A DNA stretch of 64,000 nucleotides from Palaemon carinicauda (lineage: Eukaryota > Arthropoda > Malacostraca > Decapoda > Palaemonidae): contig NC_090745.1 in assembly GCF_036898095.1 (NCBI RefSeq), positions 85,893,217 through 85,957,216 on the forward strand, given 5' to 3'. The position numbers were made by a program, and so were the translations under genes. Below are positions 23,714-34,078 of this stretch, in pieces. Every line of letters begins with the position of its first letter. The stretch's first letter is position 1. The notes under the pieces are model-generated. The model did no database searches and was not told the DNA's origin. It was given only the letters and a program-made list of their open reading frames with translations.

Positions 23714-25299
23714 AGCATACTGTAAAGATGGAAAAATTTCAATGAGTACTTGATATCATAGAAAATTTTCAAATCTAAAAATACAAAATTTACGAAAAAC
23801 ACATTATCAAATTTTGTAAAAATTGTAAATAGATACACATCAATACAAAATATCTACCTACCAGTAGCTACAGCTAAGGCTACACTACAATTGAAGCTCA
23901 TGCCAATAGCTTGCAGACTATATAAAATCCTAAACTAGTGGTAGAATGGAGGGAAAGAAAAGATTCATATCAACGGAACACTTTTTCCCAGAAACTGGTC
24001 GGTCAGACAACCTAAGGTAGCGAAATCAGATGCCATTCAACCTAAGGTAGCAGTAGCTGCGCCATTAGGCGGCAGCTATGTAGAGCCGACCTGGGCCCAA
24101 GGTCTAACTTTTCCTCACTTGGCAGATAAGTCGACGCAATGCTGTAGATAGACATTGCTAAGTCGACAGCCGGGGACATCCCCATAAGGAACAGTATAGA
24201 CCAGATATTAGGGTCAGCTGGTAGGGCTGACTGCCACTACCCTAATTGTTCTCATTAAATTCATTGATTGCAAAAAATGAAGAAAGCCATTAAAAACGGC
24301 CAGGATATGACAAATTCGTAGATGATTTGTATTTTTCCTAACAATACAAACCTTAGCTATTTATAAGGGGTTATACTTTTGGCGGAGCTGAAATGACAAG
24401 CCATTAAAATTTAACGAGGGTTAACCACCCACACCACTAGTTAGCGGGGGTAGGAGGGGGGAGCTTGCTACCACTCCCGTTCACACACCTTTCATTTAGT
24501 CACTTTGCTTGGAGGTAGGACTTCAAGGGGGATAGGGATGGCGGGAAAGTTTGTACAAATAGCTAAGGTTTGTATAGTTAGGAAAAATACAAATTATCTA
24601 CGAATTTGTCATTTGTTCCGTAACTGGAATACAAACGCTATTTATTAGGGGTGACTCACCCATTAGGAAGGGTGGACGTCCCTGCCAATCTGGCTTTTGG
24701 CTTTGCTTGGGGGCTCCTTATCTGAGTATGTTAGTACTCAAAAATAAGAAGTCCCTGCCCTCGCTAAAACCTTGCTACGCAAGGTCCGCGGCCTATGCAA
24801 GCTGTGTGTTGAGACATGCAGAAGTGTGAGTGTCTAGGTAAAGTTATTCTGAGTCTATTTAGGAAAAACCTGACGTAACCAAGACTTTCCCAATACCACC
24901 TCGCCAGGGTATGGGAACGCAACAGTATTAGCTTAATACTAGGTACACAAGGGAGCATAGTTTACCTGCAGTGGTTTGAGGTCAGTTTATGCAGAGAACC
25001 CAGGATGCTACTTTCCCCACGAGAGGGTAGGATGAAGAAAAGAATAAGAGCCAGTCAAATCTTTTCATTCATGCAGACTAAAACTAGGTAACAATGCCCT
25101 CAACCTTCTGCTACTTGTCCAATAAGGAGCTTGAGGTATACAACCAGCTGTTGTGCAGCCACCACCGGACCGATAGACATGGTATCGAATTACCGTGGGT
25201 CATGTCTTGCAGGAGAAAGGTTGTGAAAGTCACCTGGAGCATTCACATCCTTTCTTGTAAAACCTGCGTCACAGAGTAATCTGCTAAGAAGGACAAAGG

Positions 25300-26850
25300 G
25301 CATAGTTATGCCCCTGACACTGTGAGTCGTCATGTCGAGATGATGTTTCGGTGATCCTCCTCTAGTCTCTCCCAGTGCTGATGACAAGAGAAGGGACCCG
25401 GGTGTGCTGTTGCCGTTTTCTTTAGGTAAAGTTTCATACCTTACCCTGGGTACATTAACGGATGATCTGAATCGTCCGTTACCAAGTGGAGACTTGTGTA
25501 GGATCCATCACCTCTGGAGACCGTGTCTGGCGACATACTCAGGGACGAAACTAAACATTGTCTTTCGCCCTTCTCAATAATGGGCGATGTCGAAAGAGAA
25601 ACCATGAAGTTCCTTGACTCGTATGGTTGCTGTCCGAGTGTGTAGGAACATTGTTTTCTTGAATCAGGAGAAAATTTGTTGCCTGGTGAAGTGGAATATA
25701 AGGAGGTCCCCTTTAGGGATTGGAGAATTAGAACCATGATCCGAGAGGAAGATCTCAATTCCGACTGCGGAAAGGCAAGTAGTAAGTCCGTATGAGTTAG
25801 GAAAAGTCTATCGATGAGAGGGTGTCCCTTTCTTCCAGTTTGAAGTTTCTTCCAGTTTGAAGTTGAAGGATCAAGGTTGAGTGATCATCTTTACCTGTCG
25901 AAACTGAATAGGGGGTCTTTTCCTTTTGTATATACTCGAGGATTCCGCTATTGCTGGAATCGAGGTATCGAGTGGAGAGACACACTTTCACATGACACCA
26001 ACCACACAAGACGTTATAATGCCTGGTAGACTGATGCTGAGGAATTCCTCAGATAACTAGACAACCTTTTCGCAAAGAGGTATTGGGTAGTCTCCAGGCG
26101 TACAATCATAGCAAAGCTATAGCTCGTGGTAGGTGTCGAAGTGGGTTGTCTGTGATGTGGAGAGAGTTCTCTTGGAGACTCTTATCAGGAGCTGCAAAAG
26201 GTTTGGAAACTGTTCTGCATAATGCCATAGCGGAGCTAGGAGAGTCCTTGAGAGGTTGACCAATGTTCTAGCCTTCTTGAGTGCCCTTCTCCAGATAAAA
26301 CAGGGACGAGACGTAACCGTCATTGTTGTACCCACCGCTGTTGCCAGAGAGCCTTGGGGTCTAGGCCTGGGGAGCAACAGCAGCTTGAGATTCAGGAGTG
26401 TTGCGAACAGATCCCTAGTTGGAGGACCTCGTAAAGTCGGGACTTTGTCGGCTACAAGGCGATCCAAGTCCATTCGGTATACCTTATCTGAGATGCTGTG
26501 CACAGATTGTCGGCGAGCACGTTCTTCTAGTCTGGAATGAAGCAGGCTGATAGTGGTACCAAACAGACTTTGGCCCATCTTAGTTTTTATACTGTTAGAT
26601 GGGAAGAGGCTACGAGCAAGTTCCTTCTTGCTTGTCGATGTGAGTCTCTATGTGGTGTGTGGTGTGTTGTCCATCACATCACTGAGTGGTCTGTTAGGAA
26701 CCGATGAGGCTGCGGAAGGACCGAAAAGTTGGCCTTCATCTCTTAAGAGATTTGAGTGGAGGTACTTTCGGACTCTGTCCAGAGGGCTGAGGTCGTGTGG
26801 TGCAGCACTATGGTCCCTCCTCTCCTCTTTTGATGTGTTCTAAGCACAAC
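25300..26850 (-). pseudogene. decayed recombinase, Dam-like and RNase H region of copy E1
   Basis: No long frame survives, but the DNA aligns throughout with 30200-31850 of E2. At 26117-26578 a 153-codon frame is open in the same overlapping region as in E2. At 26850-26990 a piece of the RT C-terminal part remains. It is clearly older or faster-decayed than E2. Confidence 0.65.
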
Positions 26851-26994
26851 CTCAAGTCTGAGGGGTGGGGAAGGATGAGAAGGTTATGCCACTCTGTAGA
26901 TTCTCGACTGACACCCATCCCTTGAGGTTTGTCCAAACATCAGGTCCCATGGGGGTCAGAATGTTTGGGGGATCGAGGGTCTGATTCCAGTTCG

Positions 26995-28768
26995 CGAGCG
27001 CGTGGGCGAGCAGGATCTCGGCGAGCTCTAGGTGAGCGCCCACGCGCAGGGGTGTTCCCCCTAGCGCGTGGGCGAGCAGGAGGTTGCACAGCAGGATCTG
27101 GTGTCTGTGCGCGATGGCGCGTAGGCGATGGCTGACGAGCTGGCGAGGTCCTATGGCGCGTAGGCGAGCGCTGAAGAGAAGGAGAAGCTTGGTTCTTCCT
27201 TCTTGCGCCCAGATCCGGAGATCGTGGGCGCGCAGGCGAACGATGGCGTGCAGGCAAACGCTGGCGCGCAGGTGAAGAGCGCTGGTGAGCAGGAGATCGT
27301 GGGCGCGCGGGGCGTGCTGCTGTACGCTGGCGAGGAGAAGACCGCAGGCGAACAGGAGAGCGCTGGCGAGCAGGAGAGCGCTGGTGCGCAGGTGAGCGCT
27401 GGCGAGCAGGAGAGCGCTGGAGAACAGGAGAGCGATGGAGAGAAGTCTCAGCTGCAGGAGGTCTCTGGGGCATTGTCTCCGAGGATGAAGTTCTGCGTAG
27501 AGAGGGCTTCACCGCAGGCCGCGCGAGCGCGCAGGAGAATGTCGAAGCGCAGGGGATACCTGGCGCTTAAGGGACTTGCTTACATTGTGAGAAAGCCCCT
27601 TATGCCCCGAAGGGACCGGTGCCCGTTGGAGAACAGGATACATGGGCGCCCAACGCGCGTCAGCAGCCAGGAACGGAGACGGCAAGTCCGAAGGTCTGGC
27701 AGGCGAAGGAGAACGATCGGCAGAGAGGTCCAAGGAGGCAACTGCAACGGTCGGTGCACAGCGAGGAGGATCCTCTGCGGGGGAATGCGGGGGACTGCGA
27801 CGGAGAAGAGCCGAAGAGGCGCCTCCTAACTCCCTTGTGAGGAGAAGAAAGGCCTCTACGGCGAAGGGCCTTCCGACGGATATGTCCTCTGGGGGCGGCA
27901 GGCAGACCATCATCAGTCCTCCGAAGAGGAGTCTCTGTCAGTGAACTCCCCCGATGGGCAGAATCACCTGCAGGAGAGACCGTAGGACTTAGCTCCTCCC
28001 TCGAAGGATGTTCGGAGGGAGGAACTAAGCCTTCAGCTGCATCGGGAACCAAGGCAGGGGTTTGACCTAACTCGTCGGAGGCCCCTGCCACAACAACGTC
28101 GACGATAGACAGAGGGTCAACCTCTGCTATCACCGGCGACTGTTTGGCAGCAGCCCCCAACTGGATTAAGTCAAACAGGGCTTCCCTGGAGGGCGAGCCC
28201 TTAAGCCCCAAGGAAGCCCAAGGCTGCAACAAATCATCATTATTAACAGAGTTAAATGATAAATCCTCCCCCAAGGGAGGAGGAGGAGCTGCCTCGCTAT
28301 GGGAGGCAACTCCCTCTCCCGAACCCCGATGTCAGTCAACAAAAGAACGGCCTACGCTACCACTCGACGGTCTCTCGGAAGAGGCCGCTCGAGCGGGAGC
28401 TTCGGAGGAGGTTCGGGCTACGGAAGAAGAGTCCTTGGATTTTTCTTTCTTCAAGGAACCCTTTTGGACTTCTTCTTCCGGCGCCGGAAAAACCTCTCCC
28501 ACTGGGAGGTAGACCACTCCCTACACTCACTGCATACTTTGTCTCTGTCACACCGTTGGCCCCTGCAGAACGGACATAAGGTGTGAGGGTCTGTTTCAAC
28601 AGCCAACATATAAGTACCACAAGAGCGGTCAGGTAATCCGGGGCACTTCCGCATAATGGTAGAGGCCAACTTCCAAACACACACTGAAAGAAAAAGCAAA
28701 AAGATTAAAGCTGTCAATAAGCGAGGGTGTGAGCAGACACGTCTGTTCATCACCCGAGCCGAAAGCAA
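26995..28768 (-). pseudogene. Gag-like ORF of copy E1, with repeat domain
   Basis: At the start (28451-28768) is the cysteine-rich module: CPGLPDRSCGTYM, then HTLCPFCRGQRCDRDKVCSE, then ECREWSTSQWERF followed by RRRKKKSKR. At 27660-28274 is a 204-codon acidic/Ser-rich frame. At 26940-27512 the frame is a run of RSPARQ-type units (about 18 bp each). Frame changes separate these parts. The C-terminal Gag half is missing. Confidence 0.7.
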
Positions 28769-28949
28769 AGTGAGCTACTCACCGGTGTGTGAGGGGGGGA
28801 GGGGTAGCTAGCTACCCCTCCCTACCCCCTCGCTAACTAGTGAGGGGGTAGTAAACCCTCGTTAAAAATCTAATGGCTCATCGTTTCAGCTACGCCGAAA
28901 GTAATACCCTAATCAAATAGCGTGGTTTGTATTTCGGTTACGGAACAAA

Positions 28950-29169
28950 AGACAAAAAGCATTAATGGCTGTCAAAGAGGCGAGGGAGAGAGCGGACACG
29001 TCCGTCTCCCACCCGAGCCGATAGTAAAGTGAGCTCAGCACACAGGTGTGTGTGTGTGTGGGGGGGGGGAGTAAGCTACCCCTCCCTACCCCCCGCTAAC
29101 TAGCGAAGGGGGTAGTAAACCCTCGTTAAAATTCTAATGGCTCGTCATTTCAGCTACGCCGAAAGTAAT
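28950..29169 (-). mobile_element. orphan 5' terminal repeat of a family A DIRS element
   Basis: Leader-like sequence (GCATTAATGGCTGTCAAAG) and most of a family A 5' terminal repeat, ending at GAAAGTAAT where E2 begins. Its outermost 40 bases appear on the far side of E2, at 49615-49657 (CCCATATTAAATAGTGTGG). This shows that E2 inserted into it. The body of this host element is not certain; copy Eb is the best candidate. Confidence 0.65.
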
Positions 29170-29345
29170 GACAAATTCGTAGATATTTTGTATTTTTCCT
29201 AACTATACAAACCTTAGCTATTTAATATGGGTTATTACTTCGGCGGAGCTGAATGACAAGCCATTAGAGTTTTAACGAGGGTTTACTACCCCACCGCTAG
29301 TTAGCGGTGATGTAGGGAGGGGTAGCATGCTACCCCCGCCCCCCC
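29170..29345. repeat. E2 3' inverted terminal repeat
   Basis: It begins GACAAATTCGTAG and contains GCTATTTAATATGGGTTATT and TTACTACCCCACCGCTAGTT. The complement is at 36850-37001 (CTAACTAGCGGTGGAGTAGT ... AATAACCCATATCAAATA). The match is good outside a variable G/C run. Confidence 0.75.
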
Positions 29346-29425
29346 CCCTCACACACGCCGGTGAATACTTCACTTTGCTTAGAGGTAGGACTTCACGGGG
29401 GACAGGGCTGGCGGGGAAGTTTGAT

Positions 29426-29521
29426 TAAATAGCTAAGGTTTGTATAATTAGGAAAAATACAAGTTATCTACGAATGTCATTTGTTCCGTAACTGAAATAC
29501 AAACCACGCTATTTAATATGG
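29426..29521. promoter_or_regulatory. E2 internal complementary region
   Basis: The first half (AATAGCTAAGGTTTGTATAA ... ATCTACGAATGTC) is complementary to the outermost left end at 29170-29228. The second half (ATTTGTTCCGTAACTGAAAT ... AATATGGGT) is complementary to the outermost right end of the element. The two halves are directly joined, as in DIRS elements where this region is thought to align the ends of the replication intermediate for circle formation. Confidence 0.75.
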
Positions 29522-30010
29522 GTGACTCACCCCTTAGGAAGGGTGGTAAGTCCCTGCCACGCTGGCTTTGGCTTTGCCCGGGGACTCCATATTTGAGTGT
29601 GTAAGTACTCAGGCAATAAGGAGTCCCTGCACCTCGCTAGCATTGCTGTGCAACTGCTGCGGCCTACATAAGCTGTGTGTGAAGGTGAGAAGAGTGACTC
29701 GTCCTAGGAAGTTGACCTGGAGTTCTTCAGATGGAACTCTAGGCTAGGACTCTCCCAATACCACCTTGTCAGGGTTTGGGGACGTGACAGTATTAACCTT
29801 AATACTAGGAACACAAGGAAGCATGGTTTACCTGCAGTGGTTTGAGGTCAGCTGTGCAGAGAACCCAGGATGCTGCTTTCTCCAAGGGAGGAGAGGATGA
29901 AGAAAAGAATAAGGGCCAGGCAAACCTTTTCATTCATGCAGACTAAAACCGGGTAACAATGCCCTCAACCTTCTGCTACCTGTCCATTAAGGAGCCTGAG
30001 GTTAGACCAG

Positions 30011-31188
30011 CTATTGTGCAGCCACCACAGGGCCGATAGAGAACGTATCGAGTCTCCTGTGTGTCACGTCTTGCAGGTACTGGCTGTGAAGGTCGTTTGA
30101 CGCTTCCACACCCCTGCTTGCAGGACCTGCGTCACTGAATATTTCTTCTTGAAGGCCAGGGACGTAGCTATGTCCCTGACATCATGTGCTCTGGGGCGGC
30201 GTGACGGAGGAGGGTCAGGATTCAAGGCTAGGTGTATTACCTTGCGAATCCAGGCTGAGATGGTATTCCTAGTAACCCTCTTCTTCGTTTTCCCAGTGCT
30301 CACAAACAAGGCTTGAACTTGGGGACGAACTGCAGCTGTTCTTTTAAGATACAACCTCAGACTCCTTACTGGGCACAGTAGGAGATGGTCTGGGTCATCT
30401 ATTACATAACGAAGACTCGAAACCTGGAAAGAGTCGAACCGAGGGTCCGGCACTCCCGGATTCTGAGTCTTGGCAACAAACTCAGCGACGAACCTGAACG
30501 TTACCTCCCCCCATCCCCTTGAATGGGCGATGTCGTATGAGAGACCATGGAGTTCGCCGACTCGTTTGGCCGAGGCCAAAGCCAGCAGGAACACCGTCTT
30601 CCAAGTAAGGTGGCGATCTGAAGCCTGGCGTAATGGTTTGTAGGGAGGTCTCTTCAGAGACCTGAGAACTCGAACCACGTTCCATGGAGGAGGTCTCACT
30701 TCTGACTGAGGGCAGGTAGGTTCATAACTCCGTATGAGTAGAGAAAGTTCCAGCGAGGAAGAAATGTCCACTCCTTTCAGCCTGAAGGCTAGACTTAAGG
30801 CTGAGCGATAGCCTTTCACCGCCGGGACTGAAAGGCGCATTTCTTCCCGCAAATACACGAAGAACTTCGCTATTGCTGGAATAGTGGTATAGAGTGGAGA
30901 GATACCCCTTCCACGACACCAACCACAGAAAACTCTCCACTTCGCCTGGTAGACCCCTGCGGATGACCTGCGCAGGAGTCCAGACATCCTATTCACAACT
31001 TGTTGCGAAAATCCTCTCTCAGCGAGGAAGTGCTGGATAGTCTCCAGGCGTGAAGTCGAAGCGAAGCTATGGATTTGTGGAAGATGTTGGCGTGTGGTTG
31101 TTTGAGTAGCTCGTGACGTGGAGGGAGTTCTCTCGGGAGCTCCGTCAGGAGTTGCAGGAGATCCGGAAACCACTCTGCGTGATGCCAT
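30011..31188 (-). pseudogene. DIRS tyrosine recombinase, copy E2 (one frameshift)
   Basis: Start chosen at the ATG at 31188 (MASRRVVSG), which is conserved in both family B copies. A Ser/Thr-rich linker is followed by the core-binding domain (AVKGYRSALSLAFRLKG) and catalytic domain. Visible active-site pieces: Arg in LALASAKRVGELHGLS, and HxxR as RAHDVRDIATSLAF. The Tyr (QYLQDV) lies one frame over, after a one-base indel near 30076-30080, so the encoded protein in this copy ends early without the nucleophile; the shifted frame ends at a TAG at 30011-30013. YRs of this kind join the circular cDNA to the target without duplication. Confidence 0.85.
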
Positions 31189-31500
31189 AGCAGAGCTATC
31201 AGGGTCATCGATAGATTGTCTGATATTCTGGTCTTGTTGAGCCCCCTCCTCATCAGACAGAACGGGGGGAAAGGCGTACACATCGACGTTGTCCCACCGT
31301 TGTTGGAAGGCATCTTGCCAGAGAGCCTTGGGGTCCGGGACTGGGGAGCAGTACAGCGGGAGCTTGAAGTTCAGCGCTGTAGCGAACAGATCCACAGTCG
31401 GGGAACCCCACAGATTCAGGACTTTGTTGGCTACTTGAGGATCCAAAGACCATTCGGTACTCACTATCTGCGTCGCTCTTCTCAGACTGTCGGCGAGCAC
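30993..31500 (-). pseudogene. Dam-like (methyltransferase-type) domain of DIRS pol, copy E2
   Basis: Follows RNase H directly. Blocks shared with family B: WGSPTVDLFATALN (WGQPTIDLFATSLT in E3), SPVPDPKALWQDAF, and YAFPPF. DIRS elements carry at this place a domain compared to Dam-type N6-adenine methyltransferases; DLFAT and FPPF would be the equivalents of its motifs. One extra C in a C-run near 31250 shifts the frame, which continues as CLMRRGLNKTRISDN and ends at 30993. Activity is not claimed. Confidence 0.6.
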
Positions 31501-31830
31501 ATTCCTTTTGCCTGGAATGAAGCGAGATGAAAGTGTGACAGAGTGGACTTCGGACCATCTCAGTATCTCTACTGCAAGATGGGATAGCTGTTCTGAGAAG
31601 GTACCTCCCTGCTTGTTGATATAAGCCACTACTGTGGTGTTGTCGCTCATCACCACCACAGAGTGGCCGGCCAGGACCTGATGGAACTTCTGAAGTGCCA
31701 GGGATACGGCCTTCATTTCTAGCAGGTTTATGTGGAGGTACCTTTCTGATTCTGACCACTGGCCTGAGGTCCTGTGGTTCAGAGCGTGGGCCCCCCCGCC
31801 CTATCTTTGATGCGTCCGAAAACATCAAAT
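31500..31830 (-). pseudogene. RNase H domain of DIRS pol, copy E2
   Basis: The first Asp lies in MFSDASKIG (near 31810). After a one-base indel in the seven-C run at 31791-31797 the frame continues as LEMKAVSLALQKFHQVLAG with the Glu, then MSDNTTVVAYINKQGG with the next Asp, and NVLADSLRR with the last Asp. The active-site acids are all present, split by the frameshift. RNase H removes RNA from the RNA-DNA hybrid during reverse transcription. Confidence 0.8.
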
Positions 31831-32914
31831 CTGGGGGAAGGATGAGAAGATCCACTCCCTTTCGTAGGTTCTCGTCTGCTAGCCACCACTGAAGGTCCGT
31901 CTGTTCCGCGGGACCCATAGAGATCAGAGAGTCCAGGGAATCGTGTCCTTGATTCCACCGAGACTTGAGTCGCCACTGGAGGGATCTCATTCTGATGCGA
32001 CCATTGGGAACCAGACGGGCCAAGGAAGAGAGGTGGCCGAGGAGACCTAACCACGTTTGGGCTTGAAGTTCTTCTCGTTTGAGGAAAGGCCTTGCGACCT
32101 TCCTCAGCCTTGCTATCCTGTCGTCTGATGGGAAGGCTTTGTGGAGATTGGTGTCTATGACCATGCCTAGGTATACCAGTTTCTGAGAGGGCTGCAGAGA
32201 GGACTTCTCGAGATTTACCATGATCCCCAGATCCTGGCCAAGTTCGAGAAGCCTGTCTCGGTAGAAAAGAAGGGTTGCCTCCGAGTCTGCTAGGATCAGC
32301 CAGTCGTCCAAGTAACGGAGGAGACGGATACCGATCCTGTGAGCCCACGATGATATCAGGGTGAACACTCCGGTGAACACCTGAGGAGCTGTGGAGAGAC
32401 CTAAGCACAGCACCTTGAACTGGTAGATCTTGTTGTCTAGGCAAAATTTTAAGTACTTCCTGGAAGACGGATGAACTGGGATCTGGAAGTACGCATCCTT
32501 CAGGTCCAGTGTACACATGAAGTCTTGCGGTCTCATTGCAAGTCTGACCGTGTCTGCCGTCTCCATGCTGAACGGAGTCTGTTTGACAAACCCGTTCAGG
32601 GTCGAGAGGTCGATGACTGGTCTCCAGCCTCCAGACGCCTTCTTTAGAAGAAAGAGTCGACTGTAGAAGCCTGGGGACCCGTCTGCCACCTCTTGGAGAG
32701 CGTCCTTCTTCAACATGGTCTCGACTTCTGCCCGGAGGGCTTGCCCCTTTACCGATCCCATGGTAAGGGAGCTCAATGACACTGGCCTCGCTGTCAGGGG
32801 AGGTAGAGAGGATGTGAACGGGAAGCGATAACCCTGAGCGATCACGGAAATCGTCCAGGTATCTGCCCCGAGTTGCTGCCACCTTGTCGCGCAACTTTGT
32901 AGGCATCCCCCCAC
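31798..32914 (-). CDS. reverse transcriptase of DIRS element, copy E2
   Basis: ATG at 32914, 29 bases past the Gag stop at 32943. Residues 96-106 GGWRPVIDLST, 135-148 TLDLKDAYFQIPVH (motif A with its two Asp), 166-176 FKVLCLGLSTA (motif B), 200-207 RYLDDWLI (motif C, YLDD instead of YADD or YMDD, normal for DIRS). Catalytic residues are intact. About 372 residues are in frame before a homopolymer indel at 31791-31797, after which RNase H is in another frame. It is probably expressed with RNase H and the Dam-like domain as one product in intact copies. Confidence 0.85.
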
Positions 32915-32942
32915 TGGTGGACATGCAGGGGGACTGCCAATT

Positions 32943-34034
32943 CTAGCGTTTACAACCTCGGCCGCTCCCTCTAGGATTTTTACCTCCCCTGGAGGACTTC
33001 CTGCCCTTTCTGTCCTTGACGGGAAAGGGCTTAGACACCTTTGGCTTTGCTGCTGTCATCTTTTTCGTATTCTTAGCTGGACGGAGCTGCTGAGTTGCTG
33101 GAGGTTTGTAGGGCCTCGATGTCAGGGCCCTATGGAGGAGGGAGTCCTGGTTGGACTTCCTCCACCTTTCAGCGGCTAGCTCCACGTCCTTAGGCTCGAA
33201 CAGACTCTTACCGAGCACGGAAGAGTGTCTGAGCCTGCTAACATCGGAACTGGGAACTTTCTGGTGGAATCTCTCGGCAACTGCGTCTCGACGTTTTAGC
33301 ATCGTATTGGCCCACAAGCTCGAGACATGGTGGGCAAGAAACTCGATGGTCCGCGTGCCAGAGAGTAAGAATGTCTCCAGTGCCTTCCTGGTGCTTTCCT
33401 TGGACAGGTCCTCAGACCGCACCAAAATGCCCAGAGACCCCAGCCAGATGTCAAGCCACGAAGTTGCCTGCATGGCACACTTCGCCACCTTCTCCTGGCT
33501 TAGAATCTCAGTAGCAGAATACGAAACTTGCCGGTTGGAAAGTCTCTCTAGAGGGACTCCCCCAGTGAGTTCTTCCACAGAATGGTGAATGGGAAGACTC
33601 AAACAAGTCTCCTCTAAGATCTCGAAATATCTCCTCTGGTGGACTCGAGGAGGAGGGAGGAGCTTGTTACCGGCGCTGGATTTGTTGGAGGAGGCAAGCT
33701 CGGAGAGCTGGCCTTCGACCTTGTCTCTGGCACTCTTCATCCCTTGTGACCAGGGCAAGGCTGCACTGGCCCTAGAGGGCTTCTGGGTGCCGTAGACTCG
33801 GTCCAAGACCGTGTCCTTACCCTCCCGAGGAGGAATCTCAGGGTCCGGAAACCCGTTGAGATTTCTCATGAGGGTCAGAACTTGCCAGAACGCAAGTTCT
33901 GACTCTTGATGCTCTCCTCCCGAAGGGCTAGTAGCAAAATCTTCAGTCCCCAGTAACTCTTCCTGGGGGGACACGTGGACATTCTCCGAAGGTCTAGCTG
34001 GTTCTTGTCTGATCCTTGCAGAAGACTTCGGCAA
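32943..34034 (-). CDS. Gag-like protein, C-terminal part, copy E2
   Basis: 363 open codons, the largest intact piece of E2 Gag. It contains ALPWSQGMKSARDKV, a long helical region, ATSWLDIWLGSLGILV, TRTIEFLAHHVSSLWAN, and a very basic tail (KPFPVKDRKGRKSSRGG, then GSGRGCKR), which could bind RNA. No retroviral zinc knuckle is present. The ATG at 34034 is in the middle of the longer Gag frame, so the true start is probably 36780. A stop at 32943 precedes the RT ATG by 29 bases. Confidence 0.75.
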   Translation of the reverse strand: MPKSSARIRQEPARPSENVHVSPQEELLGTEDFATSPSGGEHQESELAFWQVLTLMRNLNGFPDPEIPPREGKDTVLDRVYGTQKPSRASAALPWSQGMKSARDKVEGQLSELASSNKSSAGNKLLPPPRVHQRRYFEILEETCLSLPIHHSVEELTGGVPLERLSNRQVSYSATEILSQEKVAKCAMQATSWLDIWLGSLGILVRSEDLSKESTRKALETFLLSGTRTIEFLAHHVSSLWANTMLKRRDAVAERFHQKVPSSDVSRLRHSSVLGKSLFEPKDVELAAERWRKSNQDSLLHRALTSRPYKPPATQQLRPAKNTKKMTAAKPKVSKPFPVKDRKGRKSSRGGKNPRGSGRGCKR

Positions 34035-34078
34035 AGTCTTCTAGTCCTTTGGCTCCCTCCTGGGAGGGATAGAGGACT

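Larger units (their letters stand above)
20915..24308 (-). mobile_element. internally deleted family A DIRS element (copy Eb)
   Basis: The left end GACAAATTTGG at 20915 is followed by an internal complementary region at about 21150-21270 and the 3' region. A tyrosine recombinase fragment (21946-22644) abuts Gag-type sequence (22698-23713): RNase H, RT and the Dam-like domain are deleted. The Gag start and leader (23714-24308) follow. Its 5' terminal repeat is not directly adjacent, because copy E1 starts at 24309. The orphan 5' terminus at 28950-29169 may belong to it, but the match to its own complementary region is imperfect. Confidence 0.65.
24309..28949 (-). mobile_element. internally deleted family A DIRS element (copy E1)
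   Basis: Left terminal repeat from GACAAATTCG at 24309; internal complementary region about 24560-24650; decayed recombinase 25300-26110; decayed Dam-like and RNase H region 26117-26850; then, near 26993, an abrupt change from the RT C-terminal coding equivalent to the Arg/Pro/Ser-repeat part of Gag. RT itself and the Gag C-terminal half are gone. The right terminal repeat is at about 28770-28949, ending GGAACAAA. E1 sits in leader-like sequence of another family A element (24250-24308 and 28950 onward). Confidence 0.75.

Noticed and set aside
27203..27829. 208-codon plus-strand frame rich in GAQVSAGEQESA units
   Set aside because: It is antisense to the RSPARQ repeat of Gag; GC-rich repeats with unit length divisible by three keep all frames open.
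29040..29070. (GT)n and G-run in DIRS termini considered as an independent microsatellite
   Set aside because: It is part of the family A terminal repeat and occurs at the same place in E2 (36865-36890).
31779..32924. 381-codon minus-strand frame overlapping RT
   Set aside because: It is the alternative frame of the RT gene; it is very Ser/Arg/Pro-rich and shows none of the RT motifs, which are all in the frame starting at 32914.
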